Source: an uncultured Bacteroidales bacterium
GTDB lineage: Bacteria; Bacteroidota; Bacteroidia; Bacteroidales; Paludibacteraceae
Assembly: GCA_900542355.1 (NCBI GenBank)
Contig: UQNE01000016.1
Span: 1 to 59,859 of the forward strand
Length of the DNA stretch: 59,859 nucleotides
Reading direction: 5' to 3'
This document shows positions 7,491 to 16,595 of the stretch, in pieces. The position numbers were made by a program, and so were the translations under genes. The number at the start of each line of letters is the position of its first letter. Position 1 is the stretch's first letter. The notes under the pieces are model-generated. The model was not told the DNA's origin, did no database searches, and saw only the letters and a program-made list of their open reading frames with translations.

Positions 7491-7522
7491 TTTGCTAATT
7501 TCAGACTTTTGTTGTACCTTTG
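7491..7522 (+). promoter_or_regulatory. Promoter for yraN
   Basis: TTTG (7491-7494), 20 bp, TACCTTTG (7515-7522). It decides the start of yraN: an in-frame ATG at 7492 lies inside the promoter and cannot be used from it. Confidence 0.75.
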
Positions 7523-7554
7523 CGGTAATTTTGGTGTATTGTGCTACTTTTGCT

Positions 7555-7998
7555 ATGGCAGAACATAACCTTATAGGAACAATCGGCGAAGATATTGCCG
7601 CTCGTTTGGTACGCAAGCAAGGTTTGCGTATCCGTGAGCGCAATTGGAAAATGGGACACCTTGAGGTGGATATCATTGCCGAGAACCGTAAGGAAATAGT
7701 CTTTGTTGAGGTTAAAACACGCACTTCTACTTTTGGTGGTAAGCGGGCAGAAGAGTATGTGGATGCCAATAAGAAACGACGAATTATTGCTGCGGCCAAC
7801 GCATATATTCGATACCACGAGATAGATAAATCACCTCGGTTTGACATCGTTGGTATCTTGCTCGATCGCAATACGCATGAAGTAAAAGAACAAACCTATT
7901 TATCTAATGCGTTCTCTCCTCGTTGCAGAACGATAGGTGGTAGTGGGGCATTTAGCGGAATTTGGCGTTGGTTGCACCGAAATAAAATAATCCGTTGA
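7555..7998 (+). CDS. YraN family protein (UPF0102), nuclease-like fold
   Basis: 147 residues starting MAEHNLIGTIGEDIA. The family has a restriction-endonuclease-like fold; E12, D39 (HLEVDII) and the EVK motif at 52-54 (FVEVKTRT) match its conserved would-be active site. The role in cells is not established. The start at 7555 is chosen because the promoter lies at 7491-7522 and because family members begin with GxxGExxA shortly after the first residue. mnmG follows in the same direction. Confidence 0.9.
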   Translation: MAEHNLIGTIGEDIAARLVRKQGLRIRERNWKMGHLEVDIIAENRKEIVFVEVKTRTSTFGGKRAEEYVDANKKRRIIAAANAYIRYHEIDKSPRFDIVGILLDRNTHEVKEQTYLSNAFSPRCRTIGGSGAFSGIWRWLHRNKIIR

Positions 7999-8119
7999 AT
8001 GCGGAGTAATTGAGCGTTTTATTTGATTCTTACTTAAGTGATGTATCTCAGATTTATGCGGCTCATATTGTTTGTGCAAAAACAGCAACATACTTTATAT
8101 AAAAACAGCGTTGAAATCA

Positions 8120-10003
8120 ATGGATTTTGAATACGATGTCATCGTAGTGGGAGCAGGACATGCCGGCTGTGAAGCCGCGAGTGCCGCTGCGCGTATGGGT
8201 AGCAGAACGCTGCTCATCACCATGGATATGAATAAGATTGGGCAGATGAGTTGCAACCCTGCCGTTGGTGGAATTGCCAAAGGTCAGATAGTTCGTGAGA
8301 TAGATGCTCTCGGCGGACAGATGGGGCGTATTACCGATACCACTGCCATTCAGTTTCGTATGCTCAATCGAAGCAAGGGACCGGCAATGTGGAGCCCGCG
8401 AAGCCAGAGCGATAGAAAACGCTTTATCGATGAGTGGGTGCGCACGCTTTCATCTACTGATAACCTATATATTTGGCAAGATGTTGTTGCTGAATTGATT
8501 GTAAAAGATAATGTTGTTTTGGGCGTCAAAACAATGCTCGGTATATCATTTGGTGCGCGTGCTGTAGTGCTTACTAATGGCACTTTTCTTAATGGCTTGC
8601 TCCATTTCGGTAGAGCACAACTGCGTGGTGGGCGTATTGCCGAACCGGCGTCTTATGGTCTTACTGAACAACTGATTTCTCTCGGTTTCAACGCCGGACG
8701 AATGAAGACAGGTACGCCTGCGCGTATTGATAAACGGAGCATACATTTCGACCAACTTATAGAGCAACCAGGCGACAACGATTGGCATAAGTTCTCCTAT
8801 CTTACCGATATCTCTCGGCCTCTTAAGCAGATGAGTTGTTGGATTACATATACCAATCCGCTCACCCATGAGCAACTGCGTAAAGGACTGCCGGATTCTC
8901 CCCTTTTCAACGGACAAATCAAAAGTATAGGTCCGCGCTATTGTCCAAGTATTGAAACTAAAATTGTTACCTTTGCTGACAAAGATGCACACCAGATATT
9001 TCTCGAGCCGGAAGGTGTAGATAGCAATGAATACTATGTCAACGGCTTTTCATCCAGTCTCCCTTGGCAAGTACAGTTGGCTGCACTCAAGACTATTAGT
9101 GGTCTGGAAGATGTAGTTATGTACCGACCGGGCTATGCAATCGAGTACGATTTTTTCGACCCTACACAACTCAAACACTCGCTGGAAACGAAGATAATTG
9201 CTAATCTTTTCTTTGCAGGACAAATCAATGGTACTACCGGATATGAGGAGGCAGCCGGACAAGGTATTGTAGCAGGTATCAATGCGCATCTCAATAGCAT
9301 TGGTGCATCTCCGTTTGTTATGCACCGTGATGAGAGTTATATTGGTGTCTTGATAGATGATTTGGTTACTAAAGGTGTAGACGAACCATACCGTATGTTT
9401 ACTTCCCGTGCCGAACACCGCATTCTCCTTCGTCAAGATAATGCTGATGTCCGGCTCACCGAGCGTAGTCATTCTCTTGGTTTGGCAGATAATTTTCGCC
9501 ATAGCCTATTTGTTTCTAAGCAACAATCAGTGGCTAACCTTACCGAATATCTCCGAACCACAAGCGTAAAACCAATAGAAGTAAATTCCTATTTAGAGTC
9601 TATTGGTGCAAGTCCGCTTACCCAAGGTTGTAAACTAAGCGAATTAGTCCTACGCCCACAAGTTATCATTTCTGCTTTGAGCGATGTCTTGCCGTCGCTT
9701 AAAGCAACTATATCTACTATTACCTCTCTACCCGATTTACTTTCCGAGATAGTTGAAAGTACAGAAATCAATCTTAAGTACGAAGGATATATTCACCGTG
9801 AACAGTTGGCTGCCGATAAATTACAACGCCTCGATCAGATACATATCCCTGCTAATTTTGATTATCAAAACCTTCAATCGCTCTCTACTGAAGCAAGGCA
9901 AAAACTAACGAAAATACAACCTGCTACCATAGGTGAAGCAAGTCGTATTCCGGGTGTAAGTCCTAACGATATAAGTGTATTGCTTGTATTTATGGGTAGA
10001 TAA
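8120..10003 (+). CDS. mnmG: tRNA uridine-5-carboxymethylaminomethyl modification enzyme MnmG (GidA)
   Basis: 627 residues from ATG 8120, whose product begins MDFEYDVIVVGAGHAGCEAA, the standard GidA start; an upstream in-frame ATG at 8072 would add 16 unconserved residues. MnmG, with MnmE, installs the 5-carboxymethylaminomethyl group on wobble uridines using FAD. The dinucleotide-binding GAGHAG motif, CNPAVGGIAKG (redox cysteine region), the TGTPARI segment and the late GYEEAAGQG motif are all present, and the C-terminal helical domain is complete. gidA is origin-proximal in many bacteria; a parS match lies 36 bp after the stop. Confidence 0.97.
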   Translation: MDFEYDVIVVGAGHAGCEAASAAARMGSRTLLITMDMNKIGQMSCNPAVGGIAKGQIVREIDALGGQMGRITDTTAIQFRMLNRSKGPAMWSPRSQSDRKRFIDEWVRTLSSTDNLYIWQDVVAELIVKDNVVLGVKTMLGISFGARAVVLTNGTFLNGLLHFGRAQLRGGRIAEPASYGLTEQLISLGFNAGRMKTGTPARIDKRSIHFDQLIEQPGDNDWHKFSYLTDISRPLKQMSCWITYTNPLTHEQLRKGLPDSPLFNGQIKSIGPRYCPSIETKIVTFADKDAHQIFLEPEGVDSNEYYVNGFSSSLPWQVQLAALKTISGLEDVVMYRPGYAIEYDFFDPTQLKHSLETKIIANLFFAGQINGTTGYEEAAGQGIVAGINAHLNSIGASPFVMHRDESYIGVLIDDLVTKGVDEPYRMFTSRAEHRILLRQDNADVRLTERSHSLGLADNFRHSLFVSKQQSVANLTEYLRTTSVKPIEVNSYLESIGASPLTQGCKLSELVLRPQVIISALSDVLPSLKATISTITSLPDLLSEIVESTEINLKYEGYIHREQLAADKLQRLDQIHIPANFDYQNLQSLSTEARQKLTKIQPATIGEASRIPGVSPNDISVLLVFMGR

Positions 10004-10011
10004 ATAGTTGC

Positions 10012-10032
10012 TTTGTTTACTTTGTAAACAAA
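10012..10032. repeat. Perfect inverted repeat between mnmG and parS
   Basis: TTTGTTTAC, a 3-nt spacer, then GTAAACAAA: 9-bp arms. It lies 7 bp from the parS match. It could be an operator or part of a partition-complex site; it lacks the T tract of a terminator. Confidence 0.5.
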
Positions 10033-10038
10033 ATATTT

Positions 10039-10054
10039 TGTTCCACGTGAAACA
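10039..10054. promoter_or_regulatory. parS chromosome-partition site (ParB-binding)
   Basis: TGTTCCACGTGAAACA matches the 16-bp parS consensus TGTTNCACGTGAAACA at every fixed position. ParB (Spo0J) binds such sites, which cluster round replication origins in many phyla. It lies between mnmG and apt, in noncoding DNA. parA and parB are not in the window. Confidence 0.8.
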
Positions 10055-10069
10055 ATAATACTAAACAAT

Positions 10070-10594
10070 ATGACAGCAGAAGAAGTAAAACAACAGATTC
10101 GTAACATTCCTGATTTTCCGATAAAGGGTATTCAATTTAAGGATATTACTACCGCTTTGCGTCAGTCGGATTGCTTGCGATGGATGAAAGATGAAATGGT
10201 AAAACTCTACCGAGATAAGGGAATTACCAAAGTTGTAGGCATTGAGTCAAGGGGCTTTATTGTTGCTCCGGCTGTGGCTATGGAATTGGGTGTAGGCTTT
10301 GTACCTATCCGCAAACCCGGTAAATTGCCGGCTGAAACAGTCGAGATAAGTTATCAAAAAGAATATGGTGTGGATACTATTCAGATACATAAAGATGCTA
10401 TCTGTGCTGATGATGTAGTATTAATACACGACGACTTATTGGCTACCGGTGGTACTATGGCTGCTGCTGTAGAGTTGGTAAAGAAATTTGGCGTAAAGAA
10501 AGTATATGTCAATTTTATTATCGAACTCGATGTGCTCGAGGGTAGAAAAATACTCACTGGTGCTACAGAGGTTGATACGCTTATTCACATGTAG
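10070..10594 (+). CDS. apt: Adenine phosphoribosyltransferase
   Basis: 174 residues, the usual length. Apt makes AMP from adenine and PRPP in purine salvage. The PRPP-binding loop is VVLIHDDLLATGGTMAAA (about 121-138), with the two acidic residues and the TGGT turn; the ESRGFIVAP and KPGKLPAET motifs of the active-site loop and the PIKGIQFKD start are also seen. No promoter of the usual form lies just upstream, so it may be read from the mnmG side. Confidence 0.97.
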   Translation: MTAEEVKQQIRNIPDFPIKGIQFKDITTALRQSDCLRWMKDEMVKLYRDKGITKVVGIESRGFIVAPAVAMELGVGFVPIRKPGKLPAETVEISYQKEYGVDTIQIHKDAICADDVVLIHDDLLATGGTMAAAVELVKKFGVKKVYVNFIIELDVLEGRKILTGATEVDTLIHM

Positions 10595-10695
10595 TATATT
10601 TGTTGTATTACCAATAAATTCATTTCTTCTATTTTTTTGAGAATATCTATTTGAGGATATCTATAAAGAAAATTATAATTAGGAATACTCTATAG

Positions 10696-12516
10696 TTGGC
10701 TGCACAAACGGAATATATATCTACCCTACTCCAACGCATTCCGCATAGCCCGGGTGTATATCAGTACTTTAATACTGACGGAGAAATTATCTATGTAGGC
10801 AAAGCAAAAGATCTACATAGACGGGTAAATAGTTATTTTCAGAAAGACCATACCAGTTCTAAGACACGCCAACTTGTTGCCCATATAGCCGATATACGCT
10901 ATGTGGTGGTTGATTCAGAACAAGATGCTTTTCTTCTTGAAAACAATCTTATCAAGAAGTATCAACCACACTATAATATCTTGCTCAAAGATGGAAAATC
11001 ATATCCGAGTATTTGTATTACTCGCGAGCAGTATCCTCGTATATTCAAAACGAGAACAATCAACAAACGCATAGGTGAGTATTACGGACCTTATAGTTTT
11101 GGTAATACGGTCGATTTGGTGGTAGAACTCATACATCATCTATTTCCAATTCGTACTTGTAATTTTCCTATGCTGGATGATAGTATCAAACAAGGTAAGT
11201 TTAAGGTATGCCTTAAGTATCATCTTCATAACTGTTGCGGTATATGTGAGATGAAGCCCGAGAGCCGACAGTATGCTGAGTGGATTCGTCAAGCACGACA
11301 GATTATACGAGGAGATGCACACGAAATAACCAAGCAACTCGAATCAGAGATGTACGATCTGTCAGCGCAGATGAAGTATGAAGAAGCCTCGCAAGTGAAG
11401 CATAAATTAGATCTTTTGCAGCAGTTTTGTAGTAAGACTATTATTACCAATACTACAGCAGGTGATGTCGATGTGTTTGGCTATGACGAGCAGGATGACA
11501 ATGTCTATATATCTATGCTGCATGTGCATAGTGGCAGTATCGTTCAGGGACAAACTATTGAGTATCGGAAAAAACTGGAGGAAGAAAAAGAGGAAATCTT
11601 AGCACTCGGCATGATGGAATTGCGCGACCGATTAGGTAGCACTACTCGTGAGGTGATAGTACCATTTATACCCGATGGATTCAACGAAAATTTACATATC
11701 TATATCGCTAATGGTGGCGACCGTAAAAAACTGTTGGATCTTGCTATGCAGAATGTACGCCAATACAAACAAGATAGGCTCAAGCAGGCAGATAAACTCA
11801 ATCCAGAGCAGCGTGCAGTGCGTATTCTATCTGAGTTGCAACGGATGCTGGCACTCCCTGCTCTACCTGTTTGGATTGATAGTTTCGACAATTCCAATAT
11901 TATGGGTACTGATGCCGTGGCAGGGTGTGTAGTCTATAAGATGGCTAAGCCGAGCAAGAAAGACTACAAGCGTTTTGAGATTAAGACGGTGCAAGGTGCA
12001 GACGACTATGCCAGTATGCGCGAAGTAGTGCGAAGGCGTTATCAACACCTCAAAGATGAGGAATCTAAGTTGCCCGATCTGATTATTGCCGATGGTGGCA
12101 TCGGTCAGATGCACGCTATTCGTGAGGCTGTCGAAGATCAATTGGGGTTGTCCATACCTATTGCCGGACTGAAGAAAAACGATAAGCACCGTACACAAAC
12201 ACTCCTCTATGGGTTTCCGCCAGTCGAGGTAAGTATGCCTATCACGAGTGAAGTCTTCCGTTTGATGACGCAGATCCAAGACGAGGTACACCGATTTGCC
12301 ATTTCTTACCACAAACAGAAACGGAGTAAACACCAAATAGCGAGCCAACTCGATGATATTCAAGGAGTTGGACCTGCTACAAAGCAAAAAATACTACAGC
12401 ATTTTGGTTCTGTGCGTCGCGCTAGTTTGGCTACACTCGACGAGTGGCAACAATTGCTTGGAACTAACAGAGGTTCAACGATTTACAACTATTTTCAGAC
12501 AAAAATATCGCGCTGA
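10696..12516 (+). CDS. uvrC: Excinuclease ABC subunit C
   Basis: 606 residues. UvrC makes both incisions in nucleotide excision repair. The GIY-YIG nuclease domain is at about 15-90 (SPGVYQYF, IIYVGKAKDLHRRV), the UVR motif at about 210-245, the RNase-H-like nuclease at about 380-540 (DSFDNSNIMGTDAVAGCVVY, DLIIADGGIGQMHA) and helix-hairpin-helix repeats at the end (DDIQGVGPATKQKIL). The start is TTG: a TAG stop directly precedes it in frame, and no ATG lies between it and the conserved GIY motif. tsaE follows in the same direction. Confidence 0.95.
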   Translation: MAAQTEYISTLLQRIPHSPGVYQYFNTDGEIIYVGKAKDLHRRVNSYFQKDHTSSKTRQLVAHIADIRYVVVDSEQDAFLLENNLIKKYQPHYNILLKDGKSYPSICITREQYPRIFKTRTINKRIGEYYGPYSFGNTVDLVVELIHHLFPIRTCNFPMLDDSIKQGKFKVCLKYHLHNCCGICEMKPESRQYAEWIRQARQIIRGDAHEITKQLESEMYDLSAQMKYEEASQVKHKLDLLQQFCSKTIITNTTAGDVDVFGYDEQDDNVYISMLHVHSGSIVQGQTIEYRKKLEEEKEEILALGMMELRDRLGSTTREVIVPFIPDGFNENLHIYIANGGDRKKLLDLAMQNVRQYKQDRLKQADKLNPEQRAVRILSELQRMLALPALPVWIDSFDNSNIMGTDAVAGCVVYKMAKPSKKDYKRFEIKTVQGADDYASMREVVRRRYQHLKDEESKLPDLIIADGGIGQMHAIREAVEDQLGLSIPIAGLKKNDKHRTQTLLYGFPPVEVSMPITSEVFRLMTQIQDEVHRFAISYHKQKRSKHQIASQLDDIQGVGPATKQKILQHFGSVRRASLATLDEWQQLLGTNRGSTIYNYFQTKISR

Positions 12517-12538
12517 GAATCGCATATTTTTAATTACT

Positions 12539-12991
12539 ATGACTACCTACACAATAAAACAAGACTCTTGTGGCTCGCTTTTTCTGCTCAATGAGCAAGG
12601 TGAGAGAGTTTCTACACTTGACATACTCCGTACCACGGAGCCACACCGTGTCTATGCTTTCTATGGAAAGATGGGAGCGGGCAAGACCACATTCATTAAG
12701 CAACTCTGTCAAGAGATGGGTACCGACGATGTGGTTAATAGCCCTACTTTTGCTATCGTCAATGTCTATGATGTGGAGCAACCGCATCATGGCGAGGTGT
12801 ACCATTTCGATTGCTATCGACTTAAGGATATTCGTGAAGCCTTAGATTTTGGTGCAGAGGAGTACCTCTATTCCGGCAACTATTGTTTCATCGAGTGGCC
12901 GGAGATGATCGATGCTATCTTGCCCGAAGATACTGTATCTGTTCATATCGATGTATTAGAAAACGGAGATCGCCGGCTTACTGTCGAATGA
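12539..12991 (+). CDS. tsaE: tRNA threonylcarbamoyladenosine biosynthesis ATPase TsaE
   Basis: 150 residues. TsaE is the ATPase of the complex that makes N6-threonylcarbamoyladenosine at position 37 of ANN-decoding tRNAs. The P-loop GKMGAGKT is at 43-50, followed by the family motifs VNSPTFAIVNVY, HFDCYRLKD and FIEWPEM. The start at 12539 gives the usual length; a longer in-frame extension upstream overlaps uvrC and is not conserved. The stop overlaps the next start as ATGA (12988-12991). Confidence 0.95.
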   Translation: MTTYTIKQDSCGSLFLLNEQGERVSTLDILRTTEPHRVYAFYGKMGAGKTTFIKQLCQEMGTDDVVNSPTFAIVNVYDVEQPHHGEVYHFDCYRLKDIREALDFGAEEYLYSGNYCFIEWPEMIDAILPEDTVSVHIDVLENGDRRLTVE

Positions 12992-13833
12992 CGAGATTGC
13001 TGCACTTGATAGTATTTTTGCTGTCGTTGTGGTGCTGTTTATGCCCACTGCAGACCTATGCTGAGAATGTGGAACACGAGAACATTCTCCATATCCACTA
13101 TGGCGGAATGTGGTTGCAAGATCAGTATCTCAGTCCCTTGCTCTATTCGGGTATGCGGGTAGGTTTAGGCAATGAGTGGTGGCAGCCTTTTCGGCAGGAA
13201 AGTCGCCTCGGGCGCAAGGGTCTGTTGGTGCAATGGGCACATGTTGGTCGTATCGACCTCGCTTTTGCTTGGATGTACAATTCGCCGCATACCAATGCGG
13301 TGTATGCTCTTGGCCTGCAAACAGGTTGGGGGGCTTTCTATCAGTGGCAGTTTCCTGCCGCAGGTGTCCGTTTATTGCTCGGTCCATACCTCGATGTTGA
13401 TTTTATGCCGCGCACTATCTTGAGCAATGTCAACAAACCCTACTCTATGGACGCGGTTGTTCGGGTAGAGGCTATGGCAGGCGTATCTTACTCATTTTCA
13501 GCGCATCGTACTTCCTATCGACTTCGTTATTTAGTGCGTGCCAACTTGATAGGAGTCGATTTTATGCCCGATTATTGGCAGTCCTACTACGAATTGTCCG
13601 AAGGCGTTTCGGGTATCGTCCGTTGTGCCGGTATGTGGAATCATCGTTATCTCAACCACGAACTCACGCTCGATATGCAGTTTCCCCACTCTACTTGGCG
13701 GATTGGCCTGCGCCACGAGTATCTCGAGTATGGGAAGGAGAATATGTGGTTCAGCCGTGAGCAAGTATCTGCTGTCTTAGGCACTTGTTTTCGCTATCGT
13801 CTCAAACCGAATAAATCGTTGGCTGAATGGTAA
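12988..13833 (+). CDS. Secreted beta-barrel-like protein, unknown (DUF3316-like)
   Basis: 281 residues with a signal peptide (about 1-25, ending CLCPLQTYA). The rest has alternating aromatic/hydrophobic strands and repeated Tyr/Trp-rich segments (HYGGMWLQDQY, LLVQWAHVGRIDLAFAWMYN, YRLRYLVRANLIGVDFMPDYWQ), consistent with an outer-membrane beta barrel. It resembles DUF3316 proteins of Bacteroidota, which have no known function. Its start overlaps tsaE by 4 bp and its end overlaps the S41 peptidase by 7 bp, so it is part of a transcribed block. Confidence 0.65.
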   Translation: MTRLLHLIVFLLSLWCCLCPLQTYAENVEHENILHIHYGGMWLQDQYLSPLLYSGMRVGLGNEWWQPFRQESRLGRKGLLVQWAHVGRIDLAFAWMYNSPHTNAVYALGLQTGWGAFYQWQFPAAGVRLLLGPYLDVDFMPRTILSNVNKPYSMDAVVRVEAMAGVSYSFSAHRTSYRLRYLVRANLIGVDFMPDYWQSYYELSEGVSGIVRCAGMWNHRYLNHELTLDMQFPHSTWRIGLRHEYLEYGKENMWFSREQVSAVLGTCFRYRLKPNKSLAEW

Positions 13834-14864
13834 AGTATCTGATACATAGTGTGTTAGCTTTTCTCCTAATGTCTTTCTGCTGTGGGTGTACGCATACCGT
13901 GGGTGATGCGCCTTACGAGAATACACCGGCAGGCAATATGGACGCTTTGTGGCATATCATCGATGAGAAATACTGCTTTGTTGAGGAAAAAGGCATCGAT
14001 TGGGATGCATTGCATACCGTCTATGTAGATAGTGCAAAATGTATAGACCCATCTGATAAACAGGCAGATATCATCCTTTTCGACTTGATGGAGCGCATGC
14101 TCAATCGCCTCCACGATGGGCATGTCAACCTCTATACAGCCTTTGATGTATCGAGTAGCAGCGAGTGGTACGATGGCTATCCTAATATATATAATAGTCA
14201 GATTATCAGCGATGTATATCTCCAAAATGCACGCCGTGCCGGAGGACTGACCTATGCCAAAATAGCCGGCGATAGTATAGGATATATCTATTATGGCTCC
14301 TTTTCTTCCTCTTTCGGCGTTTCTAATATGTACTATGTCTTGTCCTCTTTCATCGATTGCAAAGGCATCGTCTTAGATGTACGCCACAATGGCGGTGGCG
14401 ACTTGACCAATGCCTACAAACTGGCGGCTACTTTTATGTCCTCAGATACACTCGTGGGCTATTGGCAGCACAAATCCGGCAAAGGGCATACCGACTATTC
14501 TGCGCTCGAACCTATCTATGTCCGCCAAAGTGATATGCCCAATAAGTGGCTGCGACTGGTGGTAGTGCTTCAAGATCGTCATACCTACTCGGCTGCTAAC
14601 TCGTTTGTCAATGCCATGCGGTATGCACCCAATGCCTTGCTTCTCGGTGGCGTCAGTGGCGGTGGTGGAGGAATGCCGATGAGTTATGAATTGCCCAACG
14701 GATGGGTGGTGCGTTTCTCTAGTGTAAAGATGTATGATGCTGATAAACAGTCGATTGAGGAGGGAATATCGCCTCATATATATGAAACATTACACGGTTC
14801 GAACAAAGACGATTTGATTGAACGAGCCGTACAAATCATATTGCAAGCCTATGAACGGAAATAA
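13827..14864 (+). CDS. S41 family peptidase, lipoprotein
   Basis: 345 residues. The start has a lipoprotein signal with a CCGC lipobox at about 18-21, so the enzyme should be anchored in a membrane facing the periplasm or surface. The S41 (C-terminal-processing) fold is seen in MDALWHIIDEKYCFVEEKGIDW, LDRMHDGH-like LLNRLHDGHVNLY, the KGIVLDVRHNGGGDLTNAYKLA motif and TYSAANSFVNAM, which carries the catalytic serine. No separate PDZ domain is obvious. Substrates are unknown. It overlaps the ABC ATPase gene by 14 bp. Confidence 0.85.
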   Translation: MVKYLIHSVLAFLLMSFCCGCTHTVGDAPYENTPAGNMDALWHIIDEKYCFVEEKGIDWDALHTVYVDSAKCIDPSDKQADIILFDLMERMLNRLHDGHVNLYTAFDVSSSSEWYDGYPNIYNSQIISDVYLQNARRAGGLTYAKIAGDSIGYIYYGSFSSSFGVSNMYYVLSSFIDCKGIVLDVRHNGGGDLTNAYKLAATFMSSDTLVGYWQHKSGKGHTDYSALEPIYVRQSDMPNKWLRLVVVLQDRHTYSAANSFVNAMRYAPNALLLGGVSGGGGGMPMSYELPNGWVVRFSSVKMYDADKQSIEEGISPHIYETLHGSNKDDLIERAVQIILQAYERK

Positions 14865-15519
14865 CATCATTCGAGTGGAGAATATCTGCAAGTCTTTTGG
14901 CACACTTGAAGTCCTAAAAGGCGTCAATCTGTCGGTTAATCGTGGAGAGATAGTGGCTATTGTTGGCAAAAGCGGTGCCGGAAAGACAACGCTGTTGCAG
15001 ATCATCGGTACATTAGACAAACCTACTGCCGGCAAGGTCTTCATCGATGGCGTAGATGTCTTTAGCCTCAAAGAGAAAGCCTTGGCGGAGTTCCGCAATC
15101 GCCATATCGGTTTTATCTTTCAGTTTCATCAGTTATTGCCCGAGTTTACGGCGCTCGAGAATGTGATGATGCCGGCTTTGATAGCCAAGGATAACTTCAA
15201 AGATGCCCAATCTCGTGCCACTCGCTTGCTTACCGATTTGGGGCTTGCTGAGCGTATGTCCCACAAACCCAACGAGTTATCCGGCGGAGAAAAACAGCGT
15301 GTGGCCGCTGCACGAGCCTTGATGATGTCCCCTTCGGTTATCTTAGCTGACGAGCCGACCGGCAGCCTTGACGAGGCAAATAAACGCGAACTCAACAACT
15401 TGCTTTTGCATCTGCGCGAGCAATATGGGCAGACGATCATCATCGTTACCCACGATAAAGAATTGGCAAATATCTCCGATCGGGTTATCGAGATGAAAGA
15501 TGGGCAAATAGTCGGTTAA
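14851..15519 (+). CDS. ABC transporter ATP-binding protein, LolD/MacB type
   Basis: 222 residues from ATG 14851, overlapping the preceding stop. Walker A GKSGAGKT (39-46), the signature LSGGEKQR (143-150) and Walker B ILADEPTGSLD (164-174) are intact. The sequence (LQIIGTLDKPTAGKV, QFHQLLPEFTALENVMMP) is that of the LolD/MacB group, which drives lipoprotein release or export with an FtsX-like permease. The permease is not adjacent, which is common for lolD in Bacteroidota. I am sure of the ATPase, less sure that it is LolD itself. Confidence 0.85.
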   Translation: MNGNNIIRVENICKSFGTLEVLKGVNLSVNRGEIVAIVGKSGAGKTTLLQIIGTLDKPTAGKVFIDGVDVFSLKEKALAEFRNRHIGFIFQFHQLLPEFTALENVMMPALIAKDNFKDAQSRATRLLTDLGLAERMSHKPNELSGGEKQRVAAARALMMSPSVILADEPTGSLDEANKRELNNLLLHLREQYGQTIIIVTHDKELANISDRVIEMKDGQIVG

Positions 15520-15568
15520 AAACGCACTATCTATGGCTTTTTGATAAGTAATTTATACTTCAAAAATA

Positions 15569-16570
15569 ATGAAACATACCTATATTTATTTTCTTCTAGC
15601 CCTCTCTTTGGTGGGCTGCCATACAGGGCGACAGTACTTCCCTCCAAAGCAGGAGATGAAGCCAAAGCATGTCGATATTATCCGCTTCGATAGTGCGCTG
15701 CTCAGTGTGCAATCGGATCAAGATATTCGGCATCTTTATGCCCGGTATCCCTATTTTATGCCGGTTTTTGTAGAGGATATCTTGGGTATTCCTACATCCG
15801 ATACTGCCTATTTGGCTGTGGCTTTACCGCAGTTCTTAGCCGATACCACCTATGGTTTCGCTGCCACCAATTTGCGCGAGAAGCAGATATTTGCCGATAT
15901 ATCGGATATTCAGGCGGCTTTAGACGATGCTTTTACCCGCCTTTGCTATCTCTATCCCGATATGCAAGTACCTGATATATACTTGTTTATATCCGGTTTC
16001 AATGCGTCTGTTTATTTCTTGGACGATGCTATTGCCGTTGGGGCGGATATGTATCTTGGCAGCGATTATGAGTACTACAATCGCGTGGTTTACGATTATC
16101 AAAAACAGACTATGCGCAAAGAGTGTATTCCCGCAGATGTCGTTAGTGCTTACCTGTTCCGCAATCTGCCCTATACAAGCACCAAAAGTCGCTTACTCGA
16201 CCAGATGATCTACCGTGGCAAGGTGATGTACCTTCTCTCGCAACTCTTCCCTACCCTGCCCGAATATGAGGTGATGGGCTATACCAAAGAGCAATGGCAG
16301 TGGTGCGAGAAAAACGAACAGGCTATTTGGCATCTTATCATGGATAAGCGCGATATCTTCAAGACGGAGAGCCTTGTTCTCACTTCCTACCTCAACGACG
16401 GACCGTTCACTTCCGAGGTGTCGCAAGACTCCCCGGGACGCCTCGGTACTTGGGTCGGATGGCGTATTGCCAAGAGTTATATGGAACATAATCAGCAAGT
16501 TACGCTGCAACAACTCATGGCTGAACCCGATGCACAAAAGATTCTCGAAGAGAGTTTCTATAAACCATAA
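15569..16570 (+). CDS. gldB: GldB-like lipoprotein (gliding motility / T9SS-associated)
   Basis: 333 residues with a lipoprotein signal (VGCHTG, Cys at about 17). The family pattern is clear: IIRFDSALLS, the AVGADMYLGSDYEYY motif, QMIYRGKVMYLLSQLFPTLPE, YTKEQWQWCEKNEQAIW and the end PGRLGTWVGWRIAKSYM. GldB is needed for gliding in Flavobacterium and is also found in non-gliding Bacteroidota, where its task is unclear. It sits between the ABC ATPase and sufS in one direction. Confidence 0.88.
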   Translation: MKHTYIYFLLALSLVGCHTGRQYFPPKQEMKPKHVDIIRFDSALLSVQSDQDIRHLYARYPYFMPVFVEDILGIPTSDTAYLAVALPQFLADTTYGFAATNLREKQIFADISDIQAALDDAFTRLCYLYPDMQVPDIYLFISGFNASVYFLDDAIAVGADMYLGSDYEYYNRVVYDYQKQTMRKECIPADVVSAYLFRNLPYTSTKSRLLDQMIYRGKVMYLLSQLFPTLPEYEVMGYTKEQWQWCEKNEQAIWHLIMDKRDIFKTESLVLTSYLNDGPFTSEVSQDSPGRLGTWVGWRIAKSYMEHNQQVTLQQLMAEPDAQKILEESFYKP

Positions 16571-16595
16571 CTATACAATTTCACAATTTCAATCT

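Noticed and set aside
8072..8119. Upstream ATG for mnmG at 8072
   Set aside because: It would add 16 unconserved residues before the standard MDFEYDVIVVGAG start.
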